In this document: positions 28,045-37,628 of the stretch, piece by piece
How positions within the stretch are numbered: position 1 is the stretch's first letter
How the letters are laid out: the number at the start of each line of letters is the position of its first letter
Source: Allopusillimonas ginsengisoli
GTDB taxonomy: Bacteria > Pseudomonadota > Gammaproteobacteria > Burkholderiales > Burkholderiaceae_B
NCBI RefSeq assembly: GCF_004153455.1
Contig: NZ_SDQE01000001.1
Coordinates: 372,001-436,000, forward strand
Direction: 5' to 3'
DNA length: 64,000 nucleotides
Notes under the pieces: model-generated
What the model was told of the DNA's origin: nothing
The model's input: the letters and a program-made list of their open reading frames with translations, nothing else
Database searches by the model: none
Program-made: the position numbers and the translations under genes

Positions 28045-29082
28045 TCAGGTCACGTAAGTAAACGGCCGGAAGCGGCGAAGCACCATGATCGCCGCCATCG
28101 ACAGCGCAAACACGCACACCGCCATGAACGGAATCGACCACCACGGCGAGCTGTCGCCCGTCATGATATCGGTCGCGTCGTCAACACGCTGCAAGATGAA
28201 AATGTGGATGCAATAGACGCCGAGCGTACAGGCTGAAGCCCGCTTCAAAGGCCCTGCAAAATCGCCACTCTTGGAGCCCAGACCGTACAGGATATTGAAC
28301 GCGCACACAGACGACGCCAGCACAAACGGAGACAGATAATCATAGAACAAGGGATCCGGTTCGCCTGCACGTAAAGAATATGCATAGGTAGCGACCATTG
28401 TCAGCGCCGAAAACACCGCGAACAGGCCAGCGTTGCCCAGGACATACTGACGCTTGTTCTCCTGCTGCAGATAAAGCTCATGTACATAGGCGCCCAGGAA
28501 CAAATAGCCGACCAGTCCAAAGAATGGGCCTACTCCGTATACTTCAAGCAAATCGGCATCAATGCCCAGCACCGTCTTGATGGTGGGCCAGCACGACACC
28601 ATGGCCCATACCCCAAGATAGATTTTTTTCTCTGAAGGGCCAGTGGCATTCCATATCTTGCGCAAAAACGGCACAAACAGATAAATGCCGACGATGGCGT
28701 AGAGATACCAGAGATGGAATGTTACAGGCCCATTGAGCAATTCACCCAGCCAGTCGTACCAGGCGCCGTAGCGCTCACCCTGCAAAGTGTTCCATATCAT
28801 GTAAAACAGTGACCAGAACACCAGGGGCGGTAAAACACGCAAGAACCGTTTCCTGAAAAAAACCGGCATTGCCTCCTGCTTGCCCAGAAGCAGTACCCCG
28901 GTAATCATCAGAAAAAGCGGCACGCAACTGCGAGTCAGTGAGTCGTAGAAATTACTGGCCCACCATTGTTCGTCGAATACATGGAAGTTCAATGCAGCCA
29001 CATGCAGCAGTACAACCATGAAACAGGCCACTACTCTCGCAGTGTCCATCGCCACGCCGAATCCTTTCTGTTTTACCTGCAT
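28045..29082 (-). CDS. acyltransferase-3 family membrane protein (WecH/OafA-like)
   Basis: About 345 residues with roughly ten hydrophobic segments; it probably O-acetylates a surface glycan. The family's catalytic-type His is near the start (VVACFMVVLLHVAALNF), as in WecH-like enzymes. Other hallmarks are FRKRFLRVLPPLVFWSLFY and HLWYLYAIVGIYLFVPFL. A GTG at 29139 is in frame but has no ribosome site; ATG 29082 has GGAG/AGGAG just upstream and aligns with WecH. It appears to stand alone; the acceptor is unknown. Confidence 0.82.
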   Translation of the reverse strand: MQVKQKGFGVAMDTARVVACFMVVLLHVAALNFHVFDEQWWASNFYDSLTRSCVPLFLMITGVLLLGKQEAMPVFFRKRFLRVLPPLVFWSLFYMIWNTLQGERYGAWYDWLGELLNGPVTFHLWYLYAIVGIYLFVPFLRKIWNATGPSEKKIYLGVWAMVSCWPTIKTVLGIDADLLEVYGVGPFFGLVGYLFLGAYVHELYLQQENKRQYVLGNAGLFAVFSALTMVATYAYSLRAGEPDPLFYDYLSPFVLASSVCAFNILYGLGSKSGDFAGPLKRASACTLGVYCIHIFILQRVDDATDIMTGDSSPWWSIPFMAVCVFALSMAAIMVLRRFRPFTYVT

Positions 29083-29245
29083 GCACTCCTGACTCCAGTG
29101 GCGCGCCGCGCCCAGGCTGGGCGCAGGCACCGTGTTCACGGCTTGTTTGATCTGCCTGCCTTATGTGTAACATACCGCCCACACGGGCGTGCTTTCGAAC
29201 TTTTCCAGGTGTAGCAGAGCGTAAACGCGGAATACGCAGGCGCGG

Positions 29246-30016
29246 TCAGGCGGCAGCACGCCGCGCGTAAACGCTGGGCGGCCTGCCCGTCACCTTTCTG
29301 AACATCGCCGAAAATGCCGACGGGTGCTCATAGCCCATATCCATCGCAATGCTCGTGACACTGTCTCCTTGCGACAGGCGCGAAATTGCAACGAGCACAC
29401 AAGCCCGACTGCGCCAGTCGATGAAGTTCAGGCCCGTGCCCGCCACAAATCTCCGGTAAAACGTGCGCTCGCTGACATGCAGCCTGCTTGCCCACTGCGC
29501 CGGCGTAATCGACTGCGTCGGCGCCCTGAAAAAGGCATTGCAGATCGCGGCAAGCTCGCCATCGCGCGGCATCGGCAAATGAAAAGGCGCGGCAGGCGAC
29601 TGGCTAGCTTCGAGCAGCAACAGATGCATCAGTGCACCATCGCGCTGCCCAATGTCGTACAGCACCGGCACCTGGGCTGCCGCATCGATGAGCTCGCGCA
29701 GCAAAGGCGATACCTCTATGACCTGGCAGGCCTGCGGCACGCGGCGCAGCGCATCCACCCTGAAATACAGACTGCGAGTTGTGACGCGCGAAGTCCGCAG
29801 TTGATGCCGTACGCCTGCGGGAATCCACAAGGCAAAGCCTGGCGGCACGATCCATGTGCCCTGGCCCGTTTCCAACTGCATGATGCCGCTGATCGCGTGC
29901 AGCAGCTGCACCCGCTTGTGGGTATGGCTGGCCACCACGTGACCATCGGGGTATTCGGACTCCACCACCACCACATCCCGATCGGTTTGTTCGAGCAGAT
30001 CAATTTTGAGCATCAT
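29246..30016 (-). CDS. AraC-family regulator with cupin N-terminus
   Basis: A 256-residue protein. The N-terminal cupin-like sensor (about 10-90, VVASHTHKRVQLLHAISGIM) precedes two HTH motifs in the C-terminal 100 residues (ITPAQWASRLHVSERTFYRR and SVTSIAMDMGYEHPSAFSAM). It diverges from the Fsr-type exporter with a 144-bp gap and is its likely regulator, a common pairing. The effector is unknown. Start codon 30016 or 30013 (ATGATG). Confidence 0.88.
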   Translation of the reverse strand: MMLKIDLLEQTDRDVVVVESEYPDGHVVASHTHKRVQLLHAISGIMQLETGQGTWIVPPGFALWIPAGVRHQLRTSRVTTRSLYFRVDALRRVPQACQVIEVSPLLRELIDAAAQVPVLYDIGQRDGALMHLLLLEASQSPAAPFHLPMPRDGELAAICNAFFRAPTQSITPAQWASRLHVSERTFYRRFVAGTGLNFIDWRSRACVLVAISRLSQGDSVTSIAMDMGYEHPSAFSAMFRKVTGRPPSVYARRAAA

Positions 30017-30160
30017 AGGCTGGCCGAAATTCGTTGATGAATGTCTATTATTCTAATGACAGACAGCCCTCCCACGCCTATATTTTGTTATTCAAAGGTC
30101 GGAACCGGAATGGTCGGCCTCGTTTTTGCATTGCCACGCCATTTTTCGAGCGTCTGAATC

Positions 30161-31450
30161 ATGAATCAAGCCACCGCCGCGATCTCGCCCGACACCAGCG
30201 CGGATACGCCCATCGCCCCTGCAGGGCAGGAAATCCCCCCTACGGCATCCATCTCGTCGACCAGTGCGGCGCCTGCCAAAGACACCGGCGTCGCCTACCG
30301 CGTGCTCGGAGCCATCAGCGTCTCGCATCTGCTCAACGACATGATGCAGTCGGTGCTGCTGGCGCTGTATCCCGTGCTCAAGGGCAATTTCTCGCTCAGC
30401 TTCGCCCAGATTGGCGTCATCACGCTTGCCTTTCAGTTTTCATCTTCTCTGCTGCAGCCCCTGATCGGCGCCTTTACCGACAAGCGGCCCAAACCGTACT
30501 CGCTGCCGATAGGCATGAGTTTCACGCTGCTCGGCCTGCTGCTGCTGTCGCAAGCATGGAACTTTCCCAGCATTGTCGCCGCCGCCGCGTTGATTGGCAT
30601 GGGTTCCTCGGTGTTTCACCCTGAGTCATCCCGCGTGGCGCGCATGGCCTCGGCAGGCCAGCATGGCTTGGCGCAATCCATCTTCCAGGTGGGCGGCAAT
30701 ATTGGCTCCTCTCTGGGGCCCTTGTTGGCCGCGCTCATTATCGTACCGTTCGGGCAAGGCAGCGTCGCCTGGTTTTCGCTTGCGGCATTGGCCGCCATCT
30801 TCATTCTGATGCGAGTAAGCCGTTGGTACGGCGCAAACCTGAATACCGTGCGCGGGCGCGCCAGCCTCGCACGCGTGGAGACCGGCCTGACGCGCTCCCA
30901 GGTCATCGGCGCGCTATGCATACTGCTTGTCCTGATTTTTTCCAAGTATTTCTATCTGACCGGCCTGAACAGCTATCTGACGTTCTATCTCATCGACCGT
31001 TTCGGTGTATCCATTCAGAACGCGCAGTACTGCCTGTTCGTGTTCTTGTTCGCCGTAGCAGTCGGGACGGTCGTCGGCGGCCCAGTGGGTGATCGCATCG
31101 GCCGCAAGCGCGTTATTTGGGGTTCGATTGTGGGCGCCGCCCCCTTCGCCCTGGCACTTCCCTATGCCAACCTATTCTGGACGATTGCACTGATATTCGT
31201 GATCGGCCTGATCATTGCCTCTGCGTTTTCGGCCATCCTGGTGTATGCGCAAGAGCTGGTGCCGGGCAAGACAGGCATGATTTCCGGCCTGTTCTTTGGC
31301 CTGGCCTTCGGCATGGCCGGCATCGGCGCCGCAGCGCTCGGGAGCCTGGCGGATGTAACCAGTATCGAGTTTGTCTACAAGGTGTGCTCCTTCCTGCCGC
31401 TGTTGGGGCTGGCTGCCTTTTTGTTGCCGGAAAGGCACGGGAAGACCTAG
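30161..31450 (+). CDS. fsr: MFS exporter of the fosmidomycin-resistance (Fsr) type
   Basis: A 12-span major-facilitator drug exporter of 429 residues. The first 45 residues are a Ser/Thr/Pro-rich cytoplasmic tail. The family signature VSHLLNDMMQSVLLALYPVLK and GMGSSVFHPESSRVARMASAGQHGLAQSIFQVGGNIG match Fsr proteins. The native substrate is unknown. It diverges from an AraC regulator. Its stop shares the four bases CTAG with the stop of the convergent GMC gene, leaving no room for a terminator. Confidence 0.9.
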   Translation: MNQATAAISPDTSADTPIAPAGQEIPPTASISSTSAAPAKDTGVAYRVLGAISVSHLLNDMMQSVLLALYPVLKGNFSLSFAQIGVITLAFQFSSSLLQPLIGAFTDKRPKPYSLPIGMSFTLLGLLLLSQAWNFPSIVAAAALIGMGSSVFHPESSRVARMASAGQHGLAQSIFQVGGNIGSSLGPLLAALIIVPFGQGSVAWFSLAALAAIFILMRVSRWYGANLNTVRGRASLARVETGLTRSQVIGALCILLVLIFSKYFYLTGLNSYLTFYLIDRFGVSIQNAQYCLFVFLFAVAVGTVVGGPVGDRIGRKRVIWGSIVGAAPFALALPYANLFWTIALIFVIGLIIASAFSAILVYAQELVPGKTGMISGLFFGLAFGMAGIGAAALGSLADVTSIEFVYKVCSFLPLLGLAAFLLPERHGKT

Positions 31451-33066
31451 GCGGAGCTGTTCAAGACGAGATCAGCGCCCCGCTCTCCTATCATGATTGA
31501 TGCTGCGTTTGTGTTGGTGGAAACAATACGGGGCATGACAGAGGCATCAACCACGCGCAGCCTTCTCGCTCCCCGAACCCGTAATTCAGCATCCACGACT
31601 GACTGTGGATCACTGCCCATACGGCAAGTACCCGCTGCATGAAACACCGTGCCCCCTTTGCTGCGGGCGAAGGTGGCCAGATCGGTTCCGCTACGAATCT
31701 GACTGCCCGGCAGGTACTCCTCGGGCGTGATCAATTCCCGGAATGCGGGCTGCTGGTAGATGTCGCGCAAGATCCTCAACCCCGACACCAACACATCGAC
31801 ATCCAGTCCGGACTGCAGATAATTGGGAAGAATCGCGGGCGCCACCAGTGGGTCGGCGGAGGCAATTCTTACTTCGCCCAACGACTCAGGCCGGCATTGC
31901 GCCGCCGACGCTGAGAATCCCGAAAAACCGTGCAAGGGATCACCCGGTTTGTCCACCGACAATGGCATCACGTTCAACAGCAGATCGGGGCGCCCCTGCC
32001 TGGCATGCTCACTGCAGACCAGGCCGCCCACCTGGCCTGCCCCGACCGTCAACGGGCCCCGCTTCTGAAAAAGCCATTGCGCGCCCATGCCCATGAGCTT
32101 GACGGGATTGCGCACGTCGTCATTGAGCGACATCTTTTTCTTGAGCTTGACGATTACGCGAGCCTGATAATGATCCTGCAGATTTTTTCCTACTTCAGGG
32201 GCATCCACTCTGACCCGGACATCATGTTGCTTCAACAATCCGGCAGGCCCTATGCCCGAAAGCTGCAGAATCTGGGGCGACTGTACGGCCCCTGCCGCGA
32301 TGATGACCTCGGCATCTGCGTGCGCGCTCTTCAGTTCACCCTCTGCAAGCCACTCAACGCCTGTCGCCGCGTCGCCATTGAAGAGCACACGCGTAACATG
32401 CGCCCCTGTTTTCACAAAGAGATTGTTGCGCGTCATCACGGGCTTCAGAAACGCAGTTGCCGCGTCGCAACGCCAATGCCCCCGCAACGTCAGCTGATAC
32501 GTGCCAAGGCCGGAATCGTCTGCCCCATTGAAGTCTCCTGTTGATGCAAAGCCGGCCTGCGCTCCTGCATTCAACCAGGCCTCGCAATAAGGATGGTCGT
32601 TTCGCAGGTTCGACACTCCAAGCTCGCCACTGCCGCCATGATATTCGCTCTCGCCTCCCTCATAACGCTCTGAGCGTTTGAAATAAGGCAAGACATCGCG
32701 ATAGCGCCAGCCATACGCCCCCGCTTGCTCCCAATCATCGAAATCAGCATGCTGGCCGCGGATGTACAACAAGCCATTAATCGCGCTGGATCCTCCCAGC
32801 CCACGGCCTCGCGGCCAGATGATTTCGCGATTGGCCGTTTCGGGCTGGGGGGTGGTGGGAAACTGCCACGAAAAGCGCGGGTCATAAATCGTACGGAAAT
32901 ACCCCACAGGCAGCCTCAGCCAAAGGCTGCGCGGCGCCCCGCCGGCCTCCAGGAGCAACACGCGGACAGCCGGATTGACGCTCAGCCTGTTGGCCAGGAC
33001 GCACCCTGCCGATCCCGCGCCGACAATGATGTAATCATAATGTTCAATTTTAGGGGCCTTATTCAT
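31447..33066 (-). CDS. GMC-family FAD-dependent alcohol dehydrogenase/oxidase
   Basis: Choline-dehydrogenase-like flavoenzyme of 539 residues. The FAD-binding IIVGAGSAGCVLANRLS lies near residue 12 and GGSSAINGLLYIRG near 92. The catalytic His is in VFHAAGTCRMG and the partner Asn in STNTNAASIMIGERGAD near the end. It oxidises an unidentified alcohol. It is third in a leftward set after the Bug receptor and sulfatase (33-bp gap to the sulfatase), which suggests the substrate is an alcohol freed from a sulfate ester. Confidence 0.9.
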   Translation of the reverse strand: MNKAPKIEHYDYIIVGAGSAGCVLANRLSVNPAVRVLLLEAGGAPRSLWLRLPVGYFRTIYDPRFSWQFPTTPQPETANREIIWPRGRGLGGSSAINGLLYIRGQHADFDDWEQAGAYGWRYRDVLPYFKRSERYEGGESEYHGGSGELGVSNLRNDHPYCEAWLNAGAQAGFASTGDFNGADDSGLGTYQLTLRGHWRCDAATAFLKPVMTRNNLFVKTGAHVTRVLFNGDAATGVEWLAEGELKSAHADAEVIIAAGAVQSPQILQLSGIGPAGLLKQHDVRVRVDAPEVGKNLQDHYQARVIVKLKKKMSLNDDVRNPVKLMGMGAQWLFQKRGPLTVGAGQVGGLVCSEHARQGRPDLLLNVMPLSVDKPGDPLHGFSGFSASAAQCRPESLGEVRIASADPLVAPAILPNYLQSGLDVDVLVSGLRILRDIYQQPAFRELITPEEYLPGSQIRSGTDLATFARSKGGTVFHAAGTCRMGSDPQSVVDAELRVRGARRLRVVDASVMPRIVSTNTNAASIMIGERGADLVLNSSA

Positions 33067-33099
33067 CCTGCGCGCTCCATGCTTGCCTGCGAACGACCG

Positions 33100-34635
33100 T
33101 CACTCACGATCCGGTTCCGATATCGCCAAACGGGAAAACGCTTCGGCCGGCGCTTCGTGGGCACTCATGATCTGCGCCATCAATCCAAGCAGCCGGGCCT
33201 CTATGCCCTCGTCGCGAAAAGGTCGCTGCTGCTCGTAATCGGTTGCAAGATCATAGAGAACCGTTGTGGTGTCCTCATAACCACCGCCCTGGCCTTGATG
33301 GCCAGCTGGCTGGCCCTTCACGTTCCGGCGCGCCGGCACCTTGAGCAAAGGCACCCCCTGCGAAAAACCAAATGGTTCCACCAACTGTGCCGCGCGCAGT
33401 TCGTCCACATGAAACATGCTCTTTAAATGCATGGGCATCAATGTGTACTCGTACAGCATCTGTTGAGTCATATCCTCCGGATAACGAAAATAGGTGTGGC
33501 GTCCGTCGGTAATATTGGTGCCTGCCCCGAACATGCCATACACGGCGGCTTCGCGCACTGCGCTGTCTTCTTCAAGCAATGGAAGCAAGGAATGGCCTTG
33601 GACACTTTCCGGAACAGGCGCGCCGTGACAAGCCAGCAGCGTGGGCATGATATCGATCGTTTGCGTCAGGGATTTGCGGCGCTTCCCCGCCTGGCTGCGA
33701 TGCGCCGGATGGTGAATCATCAAGGGGATATGTGCGATTTCGTTATAGAAGGGCATGCGGTTTTTGCCCCACCAGTCGTGCTCCGCCAACAGAAAACCAT
33801 GGTCTGTCGTCAGAATAACGGCCGTGTCACGCCACATGTCGTGCCTGTCGAGGTAATCAAGCATCTGCCCCAGGTAAAAGTCGCACATGCTGAGGAGGGC
33901 AGCGTAATTGGCGCGCAGCTCCTGCACCTCTGCGCCGTCCTCCTCCAACCGCTTGTAGCGGGGCCAATCCAGGATCGGGCCGTTATAGCCCGTCGGATAT
34001 TTCTCTCGAAACCGTGGCGGAGCAAAAAACGGTTCATGAGGATCAAAGCACTCCAGATGCAGCAGCCAGTTGTCCGCTTCTCGGTTCAGATCCAGGAACT
34101 CAAAACCCGCAGCAAATGTGCGCGGACAGCAAAACTCGCTTTCATCACGCATGAAATGCCGATTGACCATGGCCTGAATCCTCCCATCCTGCTTGTCGGC
34201 TGGATGTTGCATGGGATGATACATGGCACGAAATCGATCCAGGGGTGGCTCGACCATGGCCTTCCATTTGTCCCACTCCTGTCCGCGCACGAACTCCCAC
34301 GACCTATACCGATTGTGGTACGTGGAGCCGCCATCCTCCCAATAATGGTAGTGGTCGGAAATCAGATGCGTGTATACATCTTTGTCGCGCAGCAATTCCG
34401 GAAAAGACTGGTCAAAGGGTTCCAAAGGGCCCCAGCCGCGATGGAGAAAATTCAGTCGCCCTGTGTGCATGTCACGCCGCGCCGGCATACACGGCAAACT
34501 ACCCACGAAGTGATTGTCGAACGTGACAGACCGCTCGGAAAAGCGCTGAAAATTGGGCGTATAAACAGATGTCCCCCCATAGCACTCGAGCGCATTGCGA
34601 ACAAGTGAATCGAAAAGCAGGAATATGGTGCGCAT
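33100..34635 (-). CDS. formylglycine-dependent sulfatase (alkaline phosphatase superfamily)
   Basis: A 511-residue hydrolase of sulfate (possibly phosphonate) monoesters. Cys49-Met-Pro-Ala-Arg53 in SLPCMPARRDMHTGR is the C-x-P-x-R motif whose Cys is converted to formylglycine. Asp9 near the N-terminus and TTDHGFLLAEHDWWGK supply metal ligands. There is no signal peptide, so the enzyme is cytoplasmic. The start is 3 bases after the Bug receptor stop, so translation is coupled. No dedicated formylglycine-generating enzyme is in the window. The substrate is unknown; it does not match the choline-sulfatase N-terminus. Confidence 0.88.
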   Translation of the reverse strand: MRTIFLLFDSLVRNALECYGGTSVYTPNFQRFSERSVTFDNHFVGSLPCMPARRDMHTGRLNFLHRGWGPLEPFDQSFPELLRDKDVYTHLISDHYHYWEDGGSTYHNRYRSWEFVRGQEWDKWKAMVEPPLDRFRAMYHPMQHPADKQDGRIQAMVNRHFMRDESEFCCPRTFAAGFEFLDLNREADNWLLHLECFDPHEPFFAPPRFREKYPTGYNGPILDWPRYKRLEEDGAEVQELRANYAALLSMCDFYLGQMLDYLDRHDMWRDTAVILTTDHGFLLAEHDWWGKNRMPFYNEIAHIPLMIHHPAHRSQAGKRRKSLTQTIDIMPTLLACHGAPVPESVQGHSLLPLLEEDSAVREAAVYGMFGAGTNITDGRHTYFRYPEDMTQQMLYEYTLMPMHLKSMFHVDELRAAQLVEPFGFSQGVPLLKVPARRNVKGQPAGHQGQGGGYEDTTTVLYDLATDYEQQRPFRDEGIEARLLGLMAQIMSAHEAPAEAFSRLAISEPDRE

Positions 34636-34638
34636 GTG

Positions 34639-35613
34639 TTAATCCAGTTGTATGTTGGCCTGCTTCGCGATTGTCTTCCATCTGGCGTAATCGTCGTGCA
34701 GGTATTCCTTGAATTGCGCGGCGGTTCTTGGCTGAGCCGCCGTCATGCCATTTGTCACAAGTGAGGCCTGCAGTTTTTCATCAGACACTGCGGTGACGAT
34801 GGCCTCGTTCAGCTTGCCGAGCACCTCGGATGAAACGCCCGCCGGCACCAGATAGCCGATCCACTGATCCAAGTCAAAATCCTGTATGCCCGCTTGCGCC
34901 ATGGTGGGCACGTCCGGCAGCTGAGGGATGCGCTGTGCACTGGCGACCGCCAAAGCCTTGATCTTGCCCGCCGCTATCTGTGGCAGGGCAACAGCCGCAT
35001 TGGCAAAGTGATAATCCACGCGCCCCGAGATCTGATCTATCATCGCGGGAGGGCCACCCTTGTATGGCACGTGAACCACGTCGAGCCCCTCTCTGGCCTT
35101 AAGCATTTCACCCGCAAAATGGCCGGGCGTGCCAGTGCCCGCAGACGCATAAGTGAGCTCACCGGGCTTGGCCCTGGCCTGCTCTATGAGCATTTTCACC
35201 GATGCTGGCCCCTGAGGGCTGGTGACCAGAATAAGCGATGTGTAGGCGGCAACCGCAACTGGGTCAAAAGCCGTTTCAACATCGAAGGGGAGCTCTGAAC
35301 GTATGGCCGCATTCATGTTCATTGCGCTGGTGGTCAACAGCAATGTGTAGCCATCAGGCGACGCACGTGCCACATCGGACGCCCCAATCACCCCGCCCGC
35401 ACCAGGCTTGTTTTCTACGACAATGGGAACGCCCAGTGACTGCTGCATTTTTTCAGCCACACCGCGCCCAACGATATCGACCAAGCCGCCCGCGGGCCAG
35501 GGAATCACCATGCGCAAGGGCTTGTTCGGGAACCCGGCCGCCCAGGCAGGCGACATTGCCAATAAGCCGCTTGCGGCGAGGCTTATGGCGAAATATCTCA
35601 ATAAGTGCTTCAT
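34639..35613 (-). CDS. Bug/TctC-family periplasmic solute receptor
   Basis: A 324-residue tripartite tricarboxylate transporter receptor. It has a signal peptide ending MSPAWAA (about residue 26), then NKPLRMVIPWPAGGLVDIVGRG, VENKPGAGGVIGASDVARASPDGYTLL and DVVHVPYKGGPPAMIDQISG, all family hallmarks. It is first in the operon with the sulfatase and GMC genes, with GGAGGG before its ATG, so it presumably binds that pathway's acidic substrate. No TctA/TctB membrane genes are nearby. Confidence 0.92.
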   Translation of the reverse strand: MKHLLRYFAISLAASGLLAMSPAWAAGFPNKPLRMVIPWPAGGLVDIVGRGVAEKMQQSLGVPIVVENKPGAGGVIGASDVARASPDGYTLLLTTSAMNMNAAIRSELPFDVETAFDPVAVAAYTSLILVTSPQGPASVKMLIEQARAKPGELTYASAGTGTPGHFAGEMLKAREGLDVVHVPYKGGPPAMIDQISGRVDYHFANAAVALPQIAAGKIKALAVASAQRIPQLPDVPTMAQAGIQDFDLDQWIGYLVPAGVSSEVLGKLNEAIVTAVSDEKLQASLVTNGMTAAQPRTAAQFKEYLHDDYARWKTIAKQANIQLD

Positions 35614-35653
35614 GTGTCTCGCCCTCCAATGGTTGAGGAGTATTTGTCAGAGT

Positions 35654-35673
35654 TATAGTCTTATCGTACTATA
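35654..35673. promoter_or_regulatory. candidate operator in the Bug receptor/enolase-superfamily divergent promoter
   Basis: TATAGT (35654-35659) and ACTATA (35668-35673) form a perfect inverted repeat with an 8-base spacer. It sits in the 85-bp gap between the two divergent start codons, where a single regulator could control both transcripts. The GntR/UTRA protein at 36873-37592 is the nearest candidate. Confidence 0.45.
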
Positions 35674-35698
35674 GACCATCCCTTATGACAATAACGAT

Positions 35699-36871
35699 AT
35701 GGAGCCACTTTTGCTTCCACACCACCGCCCCCCGCTTCCCCAGGACCCGCTGACCATATCGAGCATCAAAACTTATGTATATCGTGCGCCGATCACGAAA
35801 CCCGTCAAGACATCGTTCGGCACGATGCATGATCGGCCGGCGGTATTTGTACAAGTCATCGATACGGACGGCGTTGAAGGCTGGGGGGAGGCATGGTGCA
35901 ATTTTCCCGCCTGCGGCGCGGAATATCGGGCCCAGCTGATTGACGTCGTACTGGCCCCTTTACTGGTGGGTCGCGCGTTTTCTGGCCCTTCCTCCGCCTT
36001 CAGCCGTATGATGGAGCAAACTCAAGTATTGGCACTTCAGTGCGGTGAGCCAGGCCCTTTATCGCAGGCCGTTTCGGGCATTGATATTGCATTATGGGAT
36101 TTAAGCGCGCGGCGCGCCGGTTTGCCCTTGTGGAAATACCTGGGCGGTGTCAGCGACGACATCGGCGTCTATGCAAGCGGCATAAATCCCGACGACGCGG
36201 TTGGAACGGTGCGCAGCGCGCTCTCGGCCGGCCATTCGTCTTTCAAACTCAAGGTTGGTTTTGATGACGACAAGGACCTTCGCAACGTGGAGTGCGTACG
36301 CGACATGCTGGGATCGGAACACTCGCTGATGCTCGATGCGAATCAGGGGTGGGATATCCCTCGCGCCATGCGCATGACGGCATTGCTGGAGGGTTGCGAT
36401 ATTGCCTGGATAGAAGAACCATTACGCGCCAATGTTCGCTGGCCCTGCTGGAAAGACCTGGCTCACAGCACAGACATACCCCTGGCCGCAGGCGAAAACC
36501 TGATTGGCGCGCCAGCATTCGACGAGGCGATCATGTCTGGCGCATTGCGTGTGATTCAACCCGATATAGCCAAATGGGGAGGAATCTCCGGCAACTGGCC
36601 CGTCATCGCCCGCATCCTGGCCAAGTCGCTTCGATATTGCCCGCATTACCTGGGAGGCGGTATCGGGCTGCTGGCCTCTGCACACCTGCTTGCCGCCACC
36701 GGCGCGAATGGGATTCTCGAGATAGATGCCAACCCCAACCCTTTGCGTACGTTCTCCCGCCCCGCATTTTCACATCCCGATCAAGGACGGGTAAAGCTTG
36801 GCAGCGAGCCTGGGCTCGGCGTGCTTCCTACGCCCGGAGAATGGGAAACCGTGGCGAGACGCTGCCACTGA
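35699..36871 (+). CDS. enolase-superfamily enzyme (mandelate racemase/sugar-acid dehydratase subgroup)
   Basis: A 390-residue enzyme that abstracts the alpha-proton of a carboxylate. Visible are the Lys183-x-Lys185 base pair in SFKLKVGFD, metal ligands aligning with Asp213 (LDANQGW), Glu239 (IEEP) and Glu266 (AGENL), Asp289 (QPDI), and a second base His316 in CPHYLGGGIG. The His with KxK places it in the mandelate-racemase-like group, which includes acid-sugar dehydratases and racemases. The substrate is not determined. It is divergent from the Bug receptor/sulfatase genes, convergent on the GntR gene (1-bp gap), and its first 18 residues may be leader. Confidence 0.88.
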   Translation: MEPLLLPHHRPPLPQDPLTISSIKTYVYRAPITKPVKTSFGTMHDRPAVFVQVIDTDGVEGWGEAWCNFPACGAEYRAQLIDVVLAPLLVGRAFSGPSSAFSRMMEQTQVLALQCGEPGPLSQAVSGIDIALWDLSARRAGLPLWKYLGGVSDDIGVYASGINPDDAVGTVRSALSAGHSSFKLKVGFDDDKDLRNVECVRDMLGSEHSLMLDANQGWDIPRAMRMTALLEGCDIAWIEEPLRANVRWPCWKDLAHSTDIPLAAGENLIGAPAFDEAIMSGALRVIQPDIAKWGGISGNWPVIARILAKSLRYCPHYLGGGIGLLASAHLLAATGANGILEIDANPNPLRTFSRPAFSHPDQGRVKLGSEPGLGVLPTPGEWETVARRCH

Positions 36872-36872
36872 G

Positions 36873-37592
36873 TCAAGGCTTCAAGTCCATTTCCAGACGA
36901 ATGGCGTCCCCCCGATAGGTAACCTCGGCCAGATAAATAATTACGCCGTTCGCGTCCTTGAATATCCGTCTCACCTCCGCCACCGGCGCGTTGATCGAAA
37001 GGTCCAGATAGCGGGCAGTCGCGATATCGGCCGTTCCAATGGTCAGCGTCTGGTGCGCGTCCGCTATCTTTCCGGAGGCCATCAGCAACGGAATGACTGT
37101 GCTGTTGCGAAACTGCTCCGGGTTTTCGCGAAATATGTCTTCTGCGACATAAATATTGATGGTGCAATAGGGTCGTTCCTGGCGTGAATGGACCCTGCGC
37201 ATATATACATAATTGTCAGCGGCCAGCCCTTCGCCAGGCTGCAGTGGCGGCAGACGGCTGGACTCATCGATATTGACAATCGTAGGCTGTGTATCGCGAT
37301 AAACATTGGCCAGCGCCTCCAGCGTCGTGACGACATTCACCCACCGGTCATTACGGGGCTGATTGGTCACGAATGTGCCGCGCCCTTGCTGCCTTGACAC
37401 CAGTCCTTGCTGGGCAAGCATGTCTATCGCTTGCCGCACCGTGACGCGGGCGACACCGAATTCGGCGAGCAATTGCTCGAGTGATGGAAGCCTGTGCCCC
37501 TCGGGCCAGTCGCCCCGGATAATGCGCTGCCGCATTAATTCGGCAAGCTGCAAATATCGAGGAACCCGGCTATCGAGAAATCTGATATTCAT
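36873..37592 (-). CDS. GntR-family (HutC/UTRA) regulator
   Basis: A 239-residue protein with an N-terminal winged helix (about 10-75, LPSLEQLLAEFGVARVTVRQAIDML) and a C-terminal UTRA ligand-binding domain (about 95-235) that senses small molecules. It is last in the leftward sugar ABC operon, 36 bases after the ATPase gene, and meets the enolase-superfamily gene tail to tail. It probably represses the ABC/kinase operon and may also control the divergent promoter at 35614-35698. Confidence 0.88.
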   Translation of the reverse strand: MNIRFLDSRVPRYLQLAELMRQRIIRGDWPEGHRLPSLEQLLAEFGVARVTVRQAIDMLAQQGLVSRQQGRGTFVTNQPRNDRWVNVVTTLEALANVYRDTQPTIVNIDESSRLPPLQPGEGLAADNYVYMRRVHSRQERPYCTINIYVAEDIFRENPEQFRNSTVIPLLMASGKIADAHQTLTIGTADIATARYLDLSINAPVAEVRRIFKDANGVIIYLAEVTYRGDAIRLEMDLKP

Positions 37593-37628
37593 CGCTGGCG
37601 GTAACGTACGTGGATATGCAATATCGCA

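Noticed and set aside
33100-34635. Choline sulfatase (BetC) with a choline dehydrogenase (BetA) neighbour
   Set aside because: The pairing sulfatase plus GMC protein is tempting, but the sulfatase N-terminus and CMPARRD context do not look like BetC, and no betaine genes are nearby.
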